Assembly (NCBI GenBank): GCA_023544605.1 | Contig: JAMJFQ010000017.1 | Coordinates: 1-24,502 of the forward strand | Length of the DNA: 24,502 bases | Origin: ANME-2 cluster archaeon | GTDB taxonomy: Archaea; Halobacteriota; Methanosarcinia; Methanosarcinales; Methanocomedenaceae | Reading direction: 5' to 3' | In this document: positions 13,803 through 21,211 of the stretch, one piece after another | How the letters are laid out: every line of letters starts with the position of its first letter | How positions within the stretch are numbered: the first letter of the stretch is position 1 | Notes under the pieces: generated by a model | Seen by the model: only the letters and a program-made list of their open reading frames with translations | Told to the model about the DNA's origin: nothing | The model's database searches: none | Made by a program: the position numbers and the translations under genes

Positions 13803-16800
13803 CGACCAGTTGTTTTAGCATCTTTTCAAATGCCTGCGCCTTGGAAGCTAATATATCCATTGTGAGTGTACCCTGGGCGATACTGTAAATTACCGCTGTA
13901 GTTGATAGTATTGCGATAATACCAATTACTATTACACCGGTAGATCCAAGTTCATGGCCGGTGACCTTGAAGGAATCACTGCGTCCGTCCACTTCGACCA
14001 GATACGTACCGGGCTTGGACCTGTTGATGGTGAAATGTAATGTCATTATCTCGCCTGGACCCAGCACCAGGTCATGGCTCACTACTTCTTTGCCGTTTAC
14101 TTTTAGATACATAGTCTGGGCTTCTCTTAAAGTGCCAAAATTGGCAGCTTCAACAGTGATATTAACGTTCTCATCCGGTTGTACCCGCTTGGGTTTAATA
14201 CTCAGGTTCGAGAACACCAGTTTGGCACCAGGGTCGGTTATATCAATATCCTTTGATGCGCTTTGGTAGCCTGATTTGGATACCGAGATAGTGAAGGAGC
14301 CTACCTCATCAGGTGTATAGGTGATATTGCCGCTTGCAGGTGTTGTTCCCAGGTCCTTGCTACCGAATTTGACGGAAGCGCCGCCGATACCTGAACCTTC
14401 CGAAGTCACTGATATGACTATAGACTCGCCCCTGTCCACTACCTGCGGTGCCATTAATTTGAGTACTTTAGGCTGGTATAACACTTCTATATCAACGCTA
14501 TCATTCGCATATCCTGACTTGGATGCGGTAACTATGAATGTCCCTGAATCCACGGGGGTATATACCAGTTCACCACTTGAGTCGGTGGTACCTATCTCAG
14601 CATCACCAAAAGTGATGGAAGCTCCCTTAACTTCATCTCCATCTGAAGTTACTTTTATAGTTAATTCTTCGTTCTGGTAAACACTGCTGGGTATGTCAAG
14701 TTCAAGGTATAGCGGTTCTTCCACCACTACCTCCTGGAATGGATAGAACCTGACCGCACTCGCGTCTGCGACCTTGATCTTGATATCACCCATTATGCTG
14801 ATAATATCGCCTTCTCCCAGACTGAAACTATTGTCATTGTTCTTCAGGACAATGGACGAAGAACTGGTGGATGTAACTTCCATGATGCCGTAGTTATCAC
14901 CAGTTTCAACAGTTGTGAAACTCTCAGATATCTGGAAAATGCCGTCTATGAACACGGAATTCGTTTCCATACCCCTGAACACCCTGTCAATATGGACAAC
15001 AATGATCGGGATGTCAGTATTATCGACCTCGACCTCATAAACAAAGTCATCCCCCTCGCTGGCAATATCAGTCCTCAGTTCATTTTCATCCTTCAAAACG
15101 GTAAGCATAAGTGCATCGCCACTGCGGCTGATCTCATCGATGCGCAGACTGTAACCTTCCTGGAGGATCAGAGAGTTTCCAATGTGCAAGGTGTGTTTTT
15201 TATCCTCATCTAAGAGTATCCTGGACAATTTACCTTTGCTTATAAGACTTCTATCACTGGAGACGAATGCTGAGGTGCTCTTGTATCCAGCAAAATATAT
15301 ATCACCCATGAATCCGATGGACTGGAATTCATTCCAGCCGTCGGCGCTGTGCTCAAATTTCATATTGATGGGTTTTGTGGTATATATCAGTTTATTTTCA
15401 GCCACAGTCCTGCTTGTCGCACTACTGCGTTCTACACGCAGGGTCTCATCTCCATCACCGGTGTCAATATCGTAGAGAAGTGCTTCGAAGTTGAAAGGTG
15501 TCCATTCAAAAGGATTTTCCTCTGTTACTGTCCCTCTCAGTTCATAGGTACCTGGTTCTGACATATCCACATAAGGGGCGAACCGAAGTGGATCAGAATC
15601 TGCCACCCTGATATTGATCTTGCCCATGAGGTTGAAGTCATCACCCCTATTAAGCCCTACAGAGCCATCGTTCTTCATGATAATAGCTGATGAAGAAACA
15701 CTGTTTATTTCCATCAGCCCGAACTCATCACCCGGGTCAACATCGATATAATCATCAGATATCTGGAAGATTCCTTCGACTATCACTGTACTGGTTTCAG
15801 TTCCCGTAAAAACGGTGTCGATATGGATGGCAAGTACGGGAATATCCCTGGCTCCCCCGAGGTCTTTTTCATATACGAAAGTATCACCTTGAGATATGAA
15901 ATCTTCTTTGACTTTGCCCCCATCCTTGAACAGTCCGACCATAACGGCATCTCCACCGGTACCGAAATCAGTTATCCTGAATTCATAACCTTCTTCCAGT
16001 TCATGGGCTCTACCAGCTCTTACATTGTATTTTTTATCAGTATCTAACAGCACCTTGCTGAGCTGTCTTTTTGACAGCAGGCTGTCGCTTGATGAGGCAA
16101 ATGTTGTAGAGGCCGTGTAACCTGCAAAATAGCGGTCTGCCATAAAACCGATAACATTATAGGTACCCCAACTGCCATATTCGAAATTTACAGCTATTGG
16201 TTCTGTTTTATATTCAATTTCGTTTTTACTCAGTGACCTGTCAATATTCGTAATGGTCAGGGTCTCTTTTCCTTCGTTGGTATCAAGGTCGTAGTAGAAA
16301 CCGCTGAAGCTCTGGGGGTTCCAGGTGTAAGTTCTAGACATTGAGGTATCCCAGATGCGGTTACCTGAGTAAAATGTCTTTGGATTGACTTTCCATGTCC
16401 ATGTCTGCGACTTGGATGCCGATGTGGTTGTATTTGTCGCGGTCGCTTTTACAGTATAGGTATCTGCTGTACTTTTTGAAGTGGTGAATGATGCAGAAGT
16501 GACAGGTGAAGTATTTGTTTGTTTTATATCCCCGTCTATATACCATTTGACTTCAACTTTCTGGTTAATGTCTATTGAAAAAGTAATTGTTTCATCCTCT
16601 AACGTTGAGGGAGTAGATGAAGAAGGAACAGGGTTAGAAATTCCAACAGGAATCGGGACAACAGACCATATCCAGGTTGTTGTATCAGTCCCATTTACGT
16701 TTTCAACATTTACAGTAATATTGTACGTACCAATTGGTGCAGTATTATTTGAATAAGACGATGATACCTTTAGAGTTTCATTTTTTAATTCAGACCCGTT

Positions 16801-17514
16801 CATAATCCATGTAATGTTTACTGGCTGGTCGATTGTTATCAAAAATGGTTGGCTCTGACCTATCTCGGATTCAGGATTGGAAGCAGGATCACGGGTTATG
16901 GAAGGAGGAGGGATTGTTATCACTGACCATGTCCAGGTCTTTGAATCCGTACCGTTTAGATTTTCGATAGCTGCTGTTATATTATACGTCCCGATTGGGG
17001 AGGTATTGGTATATGAAGATGAAGTACCTGTTTCGGATTTCACGGGAACGCTTTCTCTGTACCAGGCGATATTGACTGACTGGTTAGTATTAATACTGAA
17101 TATCTGTGGACTTCCGTTATAGGTAGATACAGTGGAACCACTTGGGTTTGAACTTGTTATGCTCGGCGCAGGCGGCGTATTCACTGTCCATGTCCATATT
17201 TTGAAAAGAGTTCCGTTTCCATTGCTTGCAACAACAGTTACGTTATGCACACCAACCGGGGCTGAATTATTGGAATGAGATGAAGTGGTTGGAGTAGATG
17301 TGTTAGTAACTTTTATTCCATTGATGTACCAGATGAAATCCATAGTTTGGTTTGTTGAAACAGAAAAAACCTGTGTTTCACTTTGGTAAGTACTTGGATC
17401 GCTAGGTGGAACAATTGAGTTAAATACTGGAGCAGCTCCAAATACTATTCCAAAACTGCTTACTACTAAACTGATAAACAACAATCCCACAACAAAATTT
17501 CGTATCCCGCTCAT
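13795..17514 (-). CDS. large S-layer domain surface protein with Ig-like, PEGA-like and CARDB-like modules
   Basis: A 1239-residue exported and membrane-anchored surface protein. In order: signal peptide (1-27); four Ig/PKD-like repeats of about 85-90 residues (about 30-115, 117-200, 202-290, 291-378), each ending in a variant of TWTWSV; two Methanosarcina-type S-layer domains (DUF1608 family; about 382-652 and 654-925) recognisable from YTWNPQSFSGFYYDLDT / FEWTPFNFEALLYDIDT and GFMADRYFAGY / GFMGDIYFAGY; two PEGA/carboxypeptidase-regulatory-like repeats (935-1012, 1017-1093) sharing GASxxFG and SKSGY; a CARDB-like domain (1098-1184); and one helix at 1192-1213 with a cytoplasmic tail of about 25 residues. 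The tandem S-layer domains tile the S-layer in Methanosarcina; here the extra modules suggest a specialised S-layer-associated protein. It lies 44 bases behind the AI-2E family gene. Confidence 0.88.
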   Translation of the reverse strand: MSGIRNFVVGLLFISLVVSSFGIVFGAAPVFNSIVPPSDPSTYQSETQVFSVSTNQTMDFIWYINGIKVTNTSTPTTSSHSNNSAPVGVHNVTVVASNGNGTLFKIWTWTVNTPPAPSITSSNPSGSTVSTYNGSPQIFSINTNQSVNIAWYRESVPVKSETGTSSSYTNTSPIGTYNITAAIENLNGTDSKTWTWSVITIPPPSITRDPASNPESEIGQSQPFLITIDQPVNITWIMNGSELKNETLKVSSSYSNNTAPIGTYNITVNVENVNGTDTTTWIWSVVPIPVGISNPVPSSSTPSTLEDETITFSIDINQKVEVKWYIDGDIKQTNTSPVTSASFTTSKSTADTYTVKATATNTTTSASKSQTWTWKVNPKTFYSGNRIWDTSMSRTYTWNPQSFSGFYYDLDTNEGKETLTITNIDRSLSKNEIEYKTEPIAVNFEYGSWGTYNVIGFMADRYFAGYTASTTFASSSDSLLSKRQLSKVLLDTDKKYNVRAGRAHELEEGYEFRITDFGTGGDAVMVGLFKDGGKVKEDFISQGDTFVYEKDLGGARDIPVLAIHIDTVFTGTETSTVIVEGIFQISDDYIDVDPGDEFGLMEINSVSSSAIIMKNDGSVGLNRGDDFNLMGKINIRVADSDPLRFAPYVDMSEPGTYELRGTVTEENPFEWTPFNFEALLYDIDTGDGDETLRVERSSATSRTVAENKLIYTTKPINMKFEHSADGWNEFQSIGFMGDIYFAGYKSTSAFVSSDRSLISKGKLSRILLDEDKKHTLHIGNSLILQEGYSLRIDEISRSGDALMLTVLKDENELRTDIASEGDDFVYEVEVDNTDIPIIVVHIDRVFRGMETNSVFIDGIFQISESFTTVETGDNYGIMEVTSTSSSSIVLKNNDNSFSLGEGDIISIMGDIKIKVADASAVRFYPFQEVVVEEPLYLELDIPSSVYQNEELTIKVTSDGDEVKGASITFGDAEIGTTDSSGELVYTPVDSGTFIVTASKSGYANDSVDIEVLYQPKVLKLMAPQVVDRGESIVISVTSEGSGIGGASVKFGSKDLGTTPASGNITYTPDEVGSFTISVSKSGYQSASKDIDITDPGAKLVFSNLSIKPKRVQPDENVNITVEAANFGTLREAQTMYLKVNGKEVVSHDLVLGPGEIMTLHFTINRSKPGTYLVEVDGRSDSFKVTGHELGSTGVIVIGIIAILSTTAVIYSIAQGTLTMDILASKAQAFEKMLKQLVEK
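14740..16371 (-). repeat. tandem S-layer (DUF1608-type) domain duplication
   Basis: Two copies of about 270 codons within the surface protein, residues about 382-652 and 654-925. Matching blocks in the same order are WxPxxFxxxxYDxDT, IGFMxDxYFAGY, LSKxxLDxDKK, LEEGYxxRI, GDAxML, VFxGxET, GIFQIS and GxMExxSxSSS. The copies are diverged at DNA level, so the duplication is old. Confidence 0.8.
16381..17427 (-). repeat. four Ig/PKD-like protein repeats
   Basis: Residues about 30-378 of the surface protein form four units, each with SxSTNQxxxxxWYxNG-like and SNNxAPxGxxNxTV-like blocks and ending in TWTWxV. They hold 18 N-glycosylation sequons in total. Confidence 0.75.
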
Positions 17515-17558
17515 AAAATCATAACCTGATTAGATTCTTTATGAATATTCATAACCAT

Positions 17559-18626
17559 TTAACTATCTTCTAGCTTAAATATCTCATCATTTTTTCTACG
17601 TACTTCCATATATGCCTTATATGCTGCTATCAGCGTCCCCAGGAATATAGGTGCCATGAAGAACCCGCCAATACCCCCCACCAGGCCGCCGCCGATGAAA
17701 GCCAGCATAACCAGGAGTGGATGGATACGTGATGCCCTGCCCACTATATATGGCTTCAATAAAAGTTCGGTAGGCGCGTACAGCACAAAGGTCGAGACCA
17801 ATATGAACACCATAGCATCCTGACCCCCGAACTCAAAATATCTCATTATGGCTATTGGTCCCAGAACCATCCAGCCAGCAAATATGGGTATGAGGCCTGC
17901 CAGGAGTATCAGGGCAGACAGGGCAGGTATGTGGGGCACTTTGAAAAAATAGAACACGCCCACAGACAGTATACTCGTGATCAATGCTGTGTAAATGTTG
18001 CCCAGAAAAATACCTGCAAGGATATAATCCAGATGATTCTTGAAGGATTCAACAATCGGCAGTTTATCAGCAGGGACAACATCTATCATAGCATTAACAA
18101 ACTTTGCCCCGTCCATTAGCAGGAAAAAGCAAACAAAGACAGATATAATAACATTAAGTATGAAAAACGCAAGCTTCATCCCCACTGAAAAAGGAATCTG
18201 TCCCAGCATTGGCAGTATAGTAGAAGAAAGATTAAAGACCATGTCCTTTATCTGGATATAGATCGGTTCCGGGATATCCAGTTCTCTAATGAAATTTATC
18301 AGAGAATTGGTCAGTTGCTGGTGGTTCTTTGCCATGACCATCAACTGGTTGATAATCTCGAGCATACCCAGTCCCAGGATACCCATAATTGGTATGACAA
18401 TGGAGATAGTGGCCAACAGTACAGATAACCGCTCTCCTATTCCCCTCTCCTCAAGCCAACGCTTAATGGGCCGTGCAATATAAGCGAACACCAGTCCAAG
18501 AACGATACCATCCAGCAGCGGCAGCACAATGTAACCGAATACACCCAGTATCAACAGCAGCACGAATGCCGCAATTATCATCCACCTGTTATCAATAAGA
18601 ATTGATATTCCGTCTTTTTCAGGCAT
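17559..18626 (-). CDS. AI-2E family transporter (PerM-like permease)
   Basis: A 355-residue integral membrane protein of the AI-2E/PerM permease family. It has about eight hydrophobic helices: two near the N-terminus (about 14-47 with PLLDGIVLGLVFAYIARPIKRWLEERG, a typical family block), one near 64-88, a central amphipathic region, then helices near 150-175 and four more from about 200 to 340. The C-terminal GLIPIFAGWMVLGPIAI and LLKPYIVGRASRIHPLLVML blocks are characteristic. The transported substrate cannot be read from sequence; members include putative signal exporters and Na+/H+ antiporters, and the family name should not be taken as evidence of AI-2 transport. The TATA box at 18643-18652 lies close to the ATG, consistent with a leaderless transcript. 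Confidence 0.9.
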   Translation of the reverse strand: MPEKDGISILIDNRWMIIAAFVLLLILGVFGYIVLPLLDGIVLGLVFAYIARPIKRWLEERGIGERLSVLLATISIVIPIMGILGLGMLEIINQLMVMAKNHQQLTNSLINFIRELDIPEPIYIQIKDMVFNLSSTILPMLGQIPFSVGMKLAFFILNVIISVFVCFFLLMDGAKFVNAMIDVVPADKLPIVESFKNHLDYILAGIFLGNIYTALITSILSVGVFYFFKVPHIPALSALILLAGLIPIFAGWMVLGPIAIMRYFEFGGQDAMVFILVSTFVLYAPTELLLKPYIVGRASRIHPLLVMLAFIGGGLVGGIGGFFMAPIFLGTLIAAYKAYMEVRRKNDEIFKLEDS

Positions 18627-18642
18627 CTATTGGATCCATCCA

Positions 18643-18652
18643 CATTTATAAA
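18643..18652 (-). promoter_or_regulatory. TATA box of the AI-2E family gene
   Basis: TTTATAAATG on the minus strand, centred about 21-26 bases from the ATG at 18626, so transcription should begin at or beside the start codon. Confidence 0.45.
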
Positions 18653-18702
18653 CAATTTAAGCATTAATAAATGTTAGCAATTCATTACATTTGCCAAGAA
18701 GT

Positions 18703-19413
18703 TCAATTGTCAAAGAGATGGTGCAAACGGTACTGTATCCTCCGGATCAGTCCCCTGATCGTCTGCACTTCACGGCTCGTCAATCTTGCCCGCCCAAATA
18801 TGCGCTGCAACATCAACATTGTCTTGTCTTTCTTGTGAGGTGGATAATCAATATCATCAAGCAGTTCCTGGATGTGCCCATACATCAGGTCAAGGTCTAA
18901 ATGCTGGGCAAGACTAACATTTCCTGCTTTAATGGAACTTAATTCATACAGTACTACAGCCACAGCATGGGAGAGGTTCATACTGGGGTAATCGGAACTG
19001 GTAGGGATACTCATGATAATATCGCATAATTTCAGTTCATCATTAAGCAGACCTTTATCTTCCCTGCCGAACAGTATGGAAATGGTCCCCTGTTTACCGT
19101 CAAGCATCTTTTTAATTTCAGACGGGGTATATGCCGGTGCCCTGATATGTTCTTCAACCCTCAGCCCAGGATTACCGGTAGCTGCGATAATGAGATCAGA
19201 ATCCTTAAGCGCATCCTGAATTGTGGAATGAACTGACGCAGTCTCCATGATATCCCTGGCATGCATGGCAAATGCCCTGGCCTGCCCATCCAGTTCACAT
19301 GGATTTACCAATCCAAGCTCTAAAAAACCAAAATTCTTCATGGCACGAGCAGTAGAGCCAACATTACCTTCATACAGAGGCTCAACCAGTACGACATGGA
19401 TTTTCAGACCCAT
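18703..19413 (-). CDS. trmJ: tRNA (cytidine-2'-O-)methyltransferase TrmJ
   Basis: A SPOUT-class RNA methyltransferase of 236 residues, the archaeal TrmJ type that 2'-O-methylates position 32 of the tRNA anticodon loop using S-adenosylmethionine. The N-terminal motif VEPLYEGNVGSTARAMKNFG (10-29) is the RNA/SAM-site signature. The knot region follows with ISILFGREDKGLLNDEL (111-127) and the third motif SIPTSSDYPSMNLSHAVAVV (135-154). The C-terminal 75 residues are a helical tail with many basic residues (LQRIFGRARLTSREVQTIRG), a probable tRNA-binding or dimerisation element. The ATG at 19413 begins just before the first strand (LKIHVVLVEP). It lies 42 bases downstream of the cytochrome b gene on the same strand and may be read from that promoter. 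Confidence 0.92.
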   Translation of the reverse strand: MGLKIHVVLVEPLYEGNVGSTARAMKNFGFLELGLVNPCELDGQARAFAMHARDIMETASVHSTIQDALKDSDLIIAATGNPGLRVEEHIRAPAYTPSEIKKMLDGKQGTISILFGREDKGLLNDELKLCDIIMSIPTSSDYPSMNLSHAVAVVLYELSSIKAGNVSLAQHLDLDLMYGHIQELLDDIDYPPHKKDKTMLMLQRIFGRARLTSREVQTIRGLIRRIQYRLHHLFDN

Positions 19414-19455
19414 GGTCTTCGGGTTAAGAGGTTGTATGCTTATATTGTTTTTGTT

Positions 19456-20148
19456 TCATAAATACTGTTCTTCAAGTTGTTCCTGCTTTACCCGATCATA
19501 CCACAGTGGGAACTCCTCTTCTGCCATTTCTTCAGAGATCATTCCCGTGAACATGGTCCAGTTGACAGGGAAGAACTTTGGACTTAGATGAACATTGTAC
19601 ATGTGCAGCATTACGGCCATGCCTGCAAGGATCGCATCCATGGAGTGGATCAACCTCACTGCTGGAAGATAATCTGCTGGCAGGAAAAAGTGGACCGCAA
19701 AGGCAGGATGCCACAGGATCACACCTGTTACGATCAGGATCGGGAAGAATATGACCGCACCCCAGTAGTCCAGTTTTTCACGATATGAGTATTTTTTATA
19801 GTGCCCTTTCTCATCTGAAAGACCTACTACGTATTTCGTATCCTCAATTGCATCCATGGCGTCTTTTAGGGACGGTACCATTTCCTTATCCTTGAACCAG
19901 CCCCGGTCTATAATGTGATAGAGAAGATGGAACATTGCCAGAGCAAGAATCGCAGTACCTGCCATCCTGTGGATGACAGTGGTAACATTGAACCCCCCCA
20001 TCATGAGAGCAATATATCCCAATTGGTCAGGGAATTTCACAGGCAGCCCTGTAAGGAACAGGGCAAGGCATGCCACTGCATTAACTGCATGCTGTATACG
20101 CTGGTTCAGGGTGAACCGTTCTATATATTTATCGCCAAGTCCGCTCAT
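19456..20148 (-). CDS. di-heme cytochrome b (formate dehydrogenase gamma/cytochrome b561-like)
   Basis: A 230-residue four-helix cytochrome b that would pass electrons between membrane quinone or methanophenazine and a partner outside or inside the membrane. Helices are about 18-36, 54-80, 130-150 and 163-188. Histidines H20, H60, H168 and H182 fall at helix positions and spacings close to the heme ligands of E. coli FdnI (18, 57, 155, 169), including the identical 14-residue step of the last pair, so two b hemes are expected. The TRGWFK-like basic segment RGWFKDKE (82-89) and the long loop to residue 125 face one side. No catalytic molybdenum, nickel or cytochrome c subunit is encoded nearby, so it is an orphan subunit. 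It starts in an ATGA overlap with the small membrane gene upstream. Confidence 0.87.
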   Translation of the reverse strand: MSGLGDKYIERFTLNQRIQHAVNAVACLALFLTGLPVKFPDQLGYIALMMGGFNVTTVIHRMAGTAILALAMFHLLYHIIDRGWFKDKEMVPSLKDAMDAIEDTKYVVGLSDEKGHYKKYSYREKLDYWGAVIFFPILIVTGVILWHPAFAVHFFLPADYLPAVRLIHSMDAILAGMAVMLHMYNVHLSPKFFPVNWTMFTGMISEEMAEEEFPLWYDRVKQEQLEEQYL

Positions 20149-20474
20149 CAGAATTTAACCCCTTTTTCCTGTAAAAGCGCCCTTAAGCTCATCAACAGAT
20201 GATGGAATACCAGGATAGCAAAAACGGGAATGCCAAGGTCCAGAAGTTCCATGAACATGTCTGCATAGTGGTATGCCACCATTGCACTTTGGCTTAGCTG
20301 TCCGGTTTCAGCCATTAGTTCAATTGGTTCAGTGGAAAGACCCGGGAATATCTTTTTGTGATACGGAGCAGCAGTACCAAAGGTTGCGTACAGGGCGTAA
20401 ATACTACTCAAAACAATCATAACGCAAAAAAGCCATAATACAACTGTAATAATATCCTGTTGTTTTTGGTTCAT
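20148..20474 (-). CDS. small two-helix membrane protein, cytochrome b partner
   Basis: A 108-residue protein I do not recognise. It has a hydrophobic helix at about residues 8-30 (VVLWLFCVMIVLSSIYALYA), a loop of about 45 residues with YHKKIFPG and Tyr/His-rich AYHYADMFMEL, and a second helix at about 77-97 ending in a basic tail. There is no heme-binding CXXCH motif, but several His residues sit near the membrane. The frame is open further upstream from a TTG at 20543, but I chose the ATG at 20474: GGGAGA lies at good spacing, the TATA box is at about 20542-20555, and the upstream TTG would lie before the predicted transcription start. Its stop codon overlaps the cytochrome b start (ATGA), so the two are translationally coupled and probably form one membrane complex. 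Confidence 0.75.
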   Translation of the reverse strand: MNQKQQDIITVVLWLFCVMIVLSSIYALYATFGTAAPYHKKIFPGLSTEPIELMAETGQLSQSAMVAYHYADMFMELLDLGIPVFAILVFHHLLMSLRALLQEKGVKF

Positions 20475-20541
20475 ATCTTTTTCTCCCATCTCTACGTGTT
20501 TATGGATGTACCCTTTATTTTCATCTGAATTTAAATGGAAC

Positions 20542-20555
20542 AATATTTATACATT
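20542..20555 (-). promoter_or_regulatory. TATA box of the cytochrome b operon
   Basis: TGTATAAATATTG on the minus strand, centred near 20549, predicts a start near 20523 and a leader of about 50 bases before the ATG at 20474. It separates this group from the ileS-mptE unit that ends just upstream. Confidence 0.5.
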
Positions 20556-20572
20556 TCTGTTTGCAGTTATAA

Positions 20573-21211
20573 TTATCCAAGTGCCACATCAATAAGCCTG
20601 CGTGCCCAATCCAGCTTCCTTGCTTTTATGGGTGTCACAGCGTCATCATCAAAATCAAATCCTATCAAGGTCACGCTGGCCCCATTGAATTCTTTTGCTA
20701 AAAAGACACAACGGTCGCCATCAGTAAATCCTCCGAAATTGTAGACATTCTCCAGCGGGGTAGCCTGGGTTGATCCAATAATATTGTAAAGATGGGGGAT
20801 CGTGGTCCTGACCACTTCGATATTATCTCCGTGGGCATGTACTACAATTACTGCTCCACGGTGGCTGGCTTCGATCTCAGGATCAACTGCACCGTCCAGG
20901 TCAGTGACAATGATCTGAGGTACAAAACCTGCATCTAAAAGGTGGACCGTCGCACCGTCGGCGGCGATGATGCAATATCCTGACAGGTCCACATCTTCCA
21001 GTTCAGCTCTCAGGGACGGGGCATTGCCACATACTAATATCTCTTTTCCCTGTACCAGTGCTTCAAGTCTGTCCACCTGAGCAAGCCTGGTCGGTTCCGT
21101 CAAATACAGCATTTCTGACAGCAGTTCAGCAGCATGCTCGTCCATACTGCGGTCATATCCCATATCTTTGATTATCTCCTGGTATTTTGACTCCCAATCC
21201 TTAAACTTCAT
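20573..21211 (-). CDS. mptE: 6-hydroxymethyl-7,8-dihydropterin pyrophosphokinase
   Basis: MptE activates 6-hydroxymethyl-7,8-dihydropterin with ATP, a step of tetrahydromethanopterin biosynthesis in methanogens and relatives. The archaeal enzyme is unrelated to bacterial FolK and shares the fold of thiamine pyrophosphokinases. Seen in its 212 residues: VCGNAPSLRAEL (60-71), AADGATVHLL (83-92), IVTDLDGAVD (101-110), VHAHGDN (124-130), GSTQATP (146-152), NFGGFTDGDRCVFLA (158-172) and IGFDFDDD (183-190) with conserved acidic residues for Mg-ATP. It starts within the stop codon of ileS (ATGA), so the two genes are translated from one message, an arrangement with no obvious functional link. Confidence 0.92.
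   Translation of the reverse strand: MKFKDWESKYQEIIKDMGYDRSMDEHAAELLSEMLYLTEPTRLAQVDRLEALVQGKEILVCGNAPSLRAELEDVDLSGYCIIAADGATVHLLDAGFVPQIIVTDLDGAVDPEIEASHRGAVIVVHAHGDNIEVVRTTIPHLYNIIGSTQATPLENVYNFGGFTDGDRCVFLAKEFNGASVTLIGFDFDDDAVTPIKARKLDWARRLIDVALG

Noticed and set aside
17559..18626. Quorum-sensing role for the AI-2E family protein
   Set aside because: The family name does not establish AI-2 transport, and no luxS-like or receptor gene is in the window.
20475..20543. Longer N-terminus of the two-helix protein from TTG at 20543
   Set aside because: The TTG overlaps the TATA box and would lie upstream of the predicted transcript start; the ATG at 20474 has a proper ribosome binding site.
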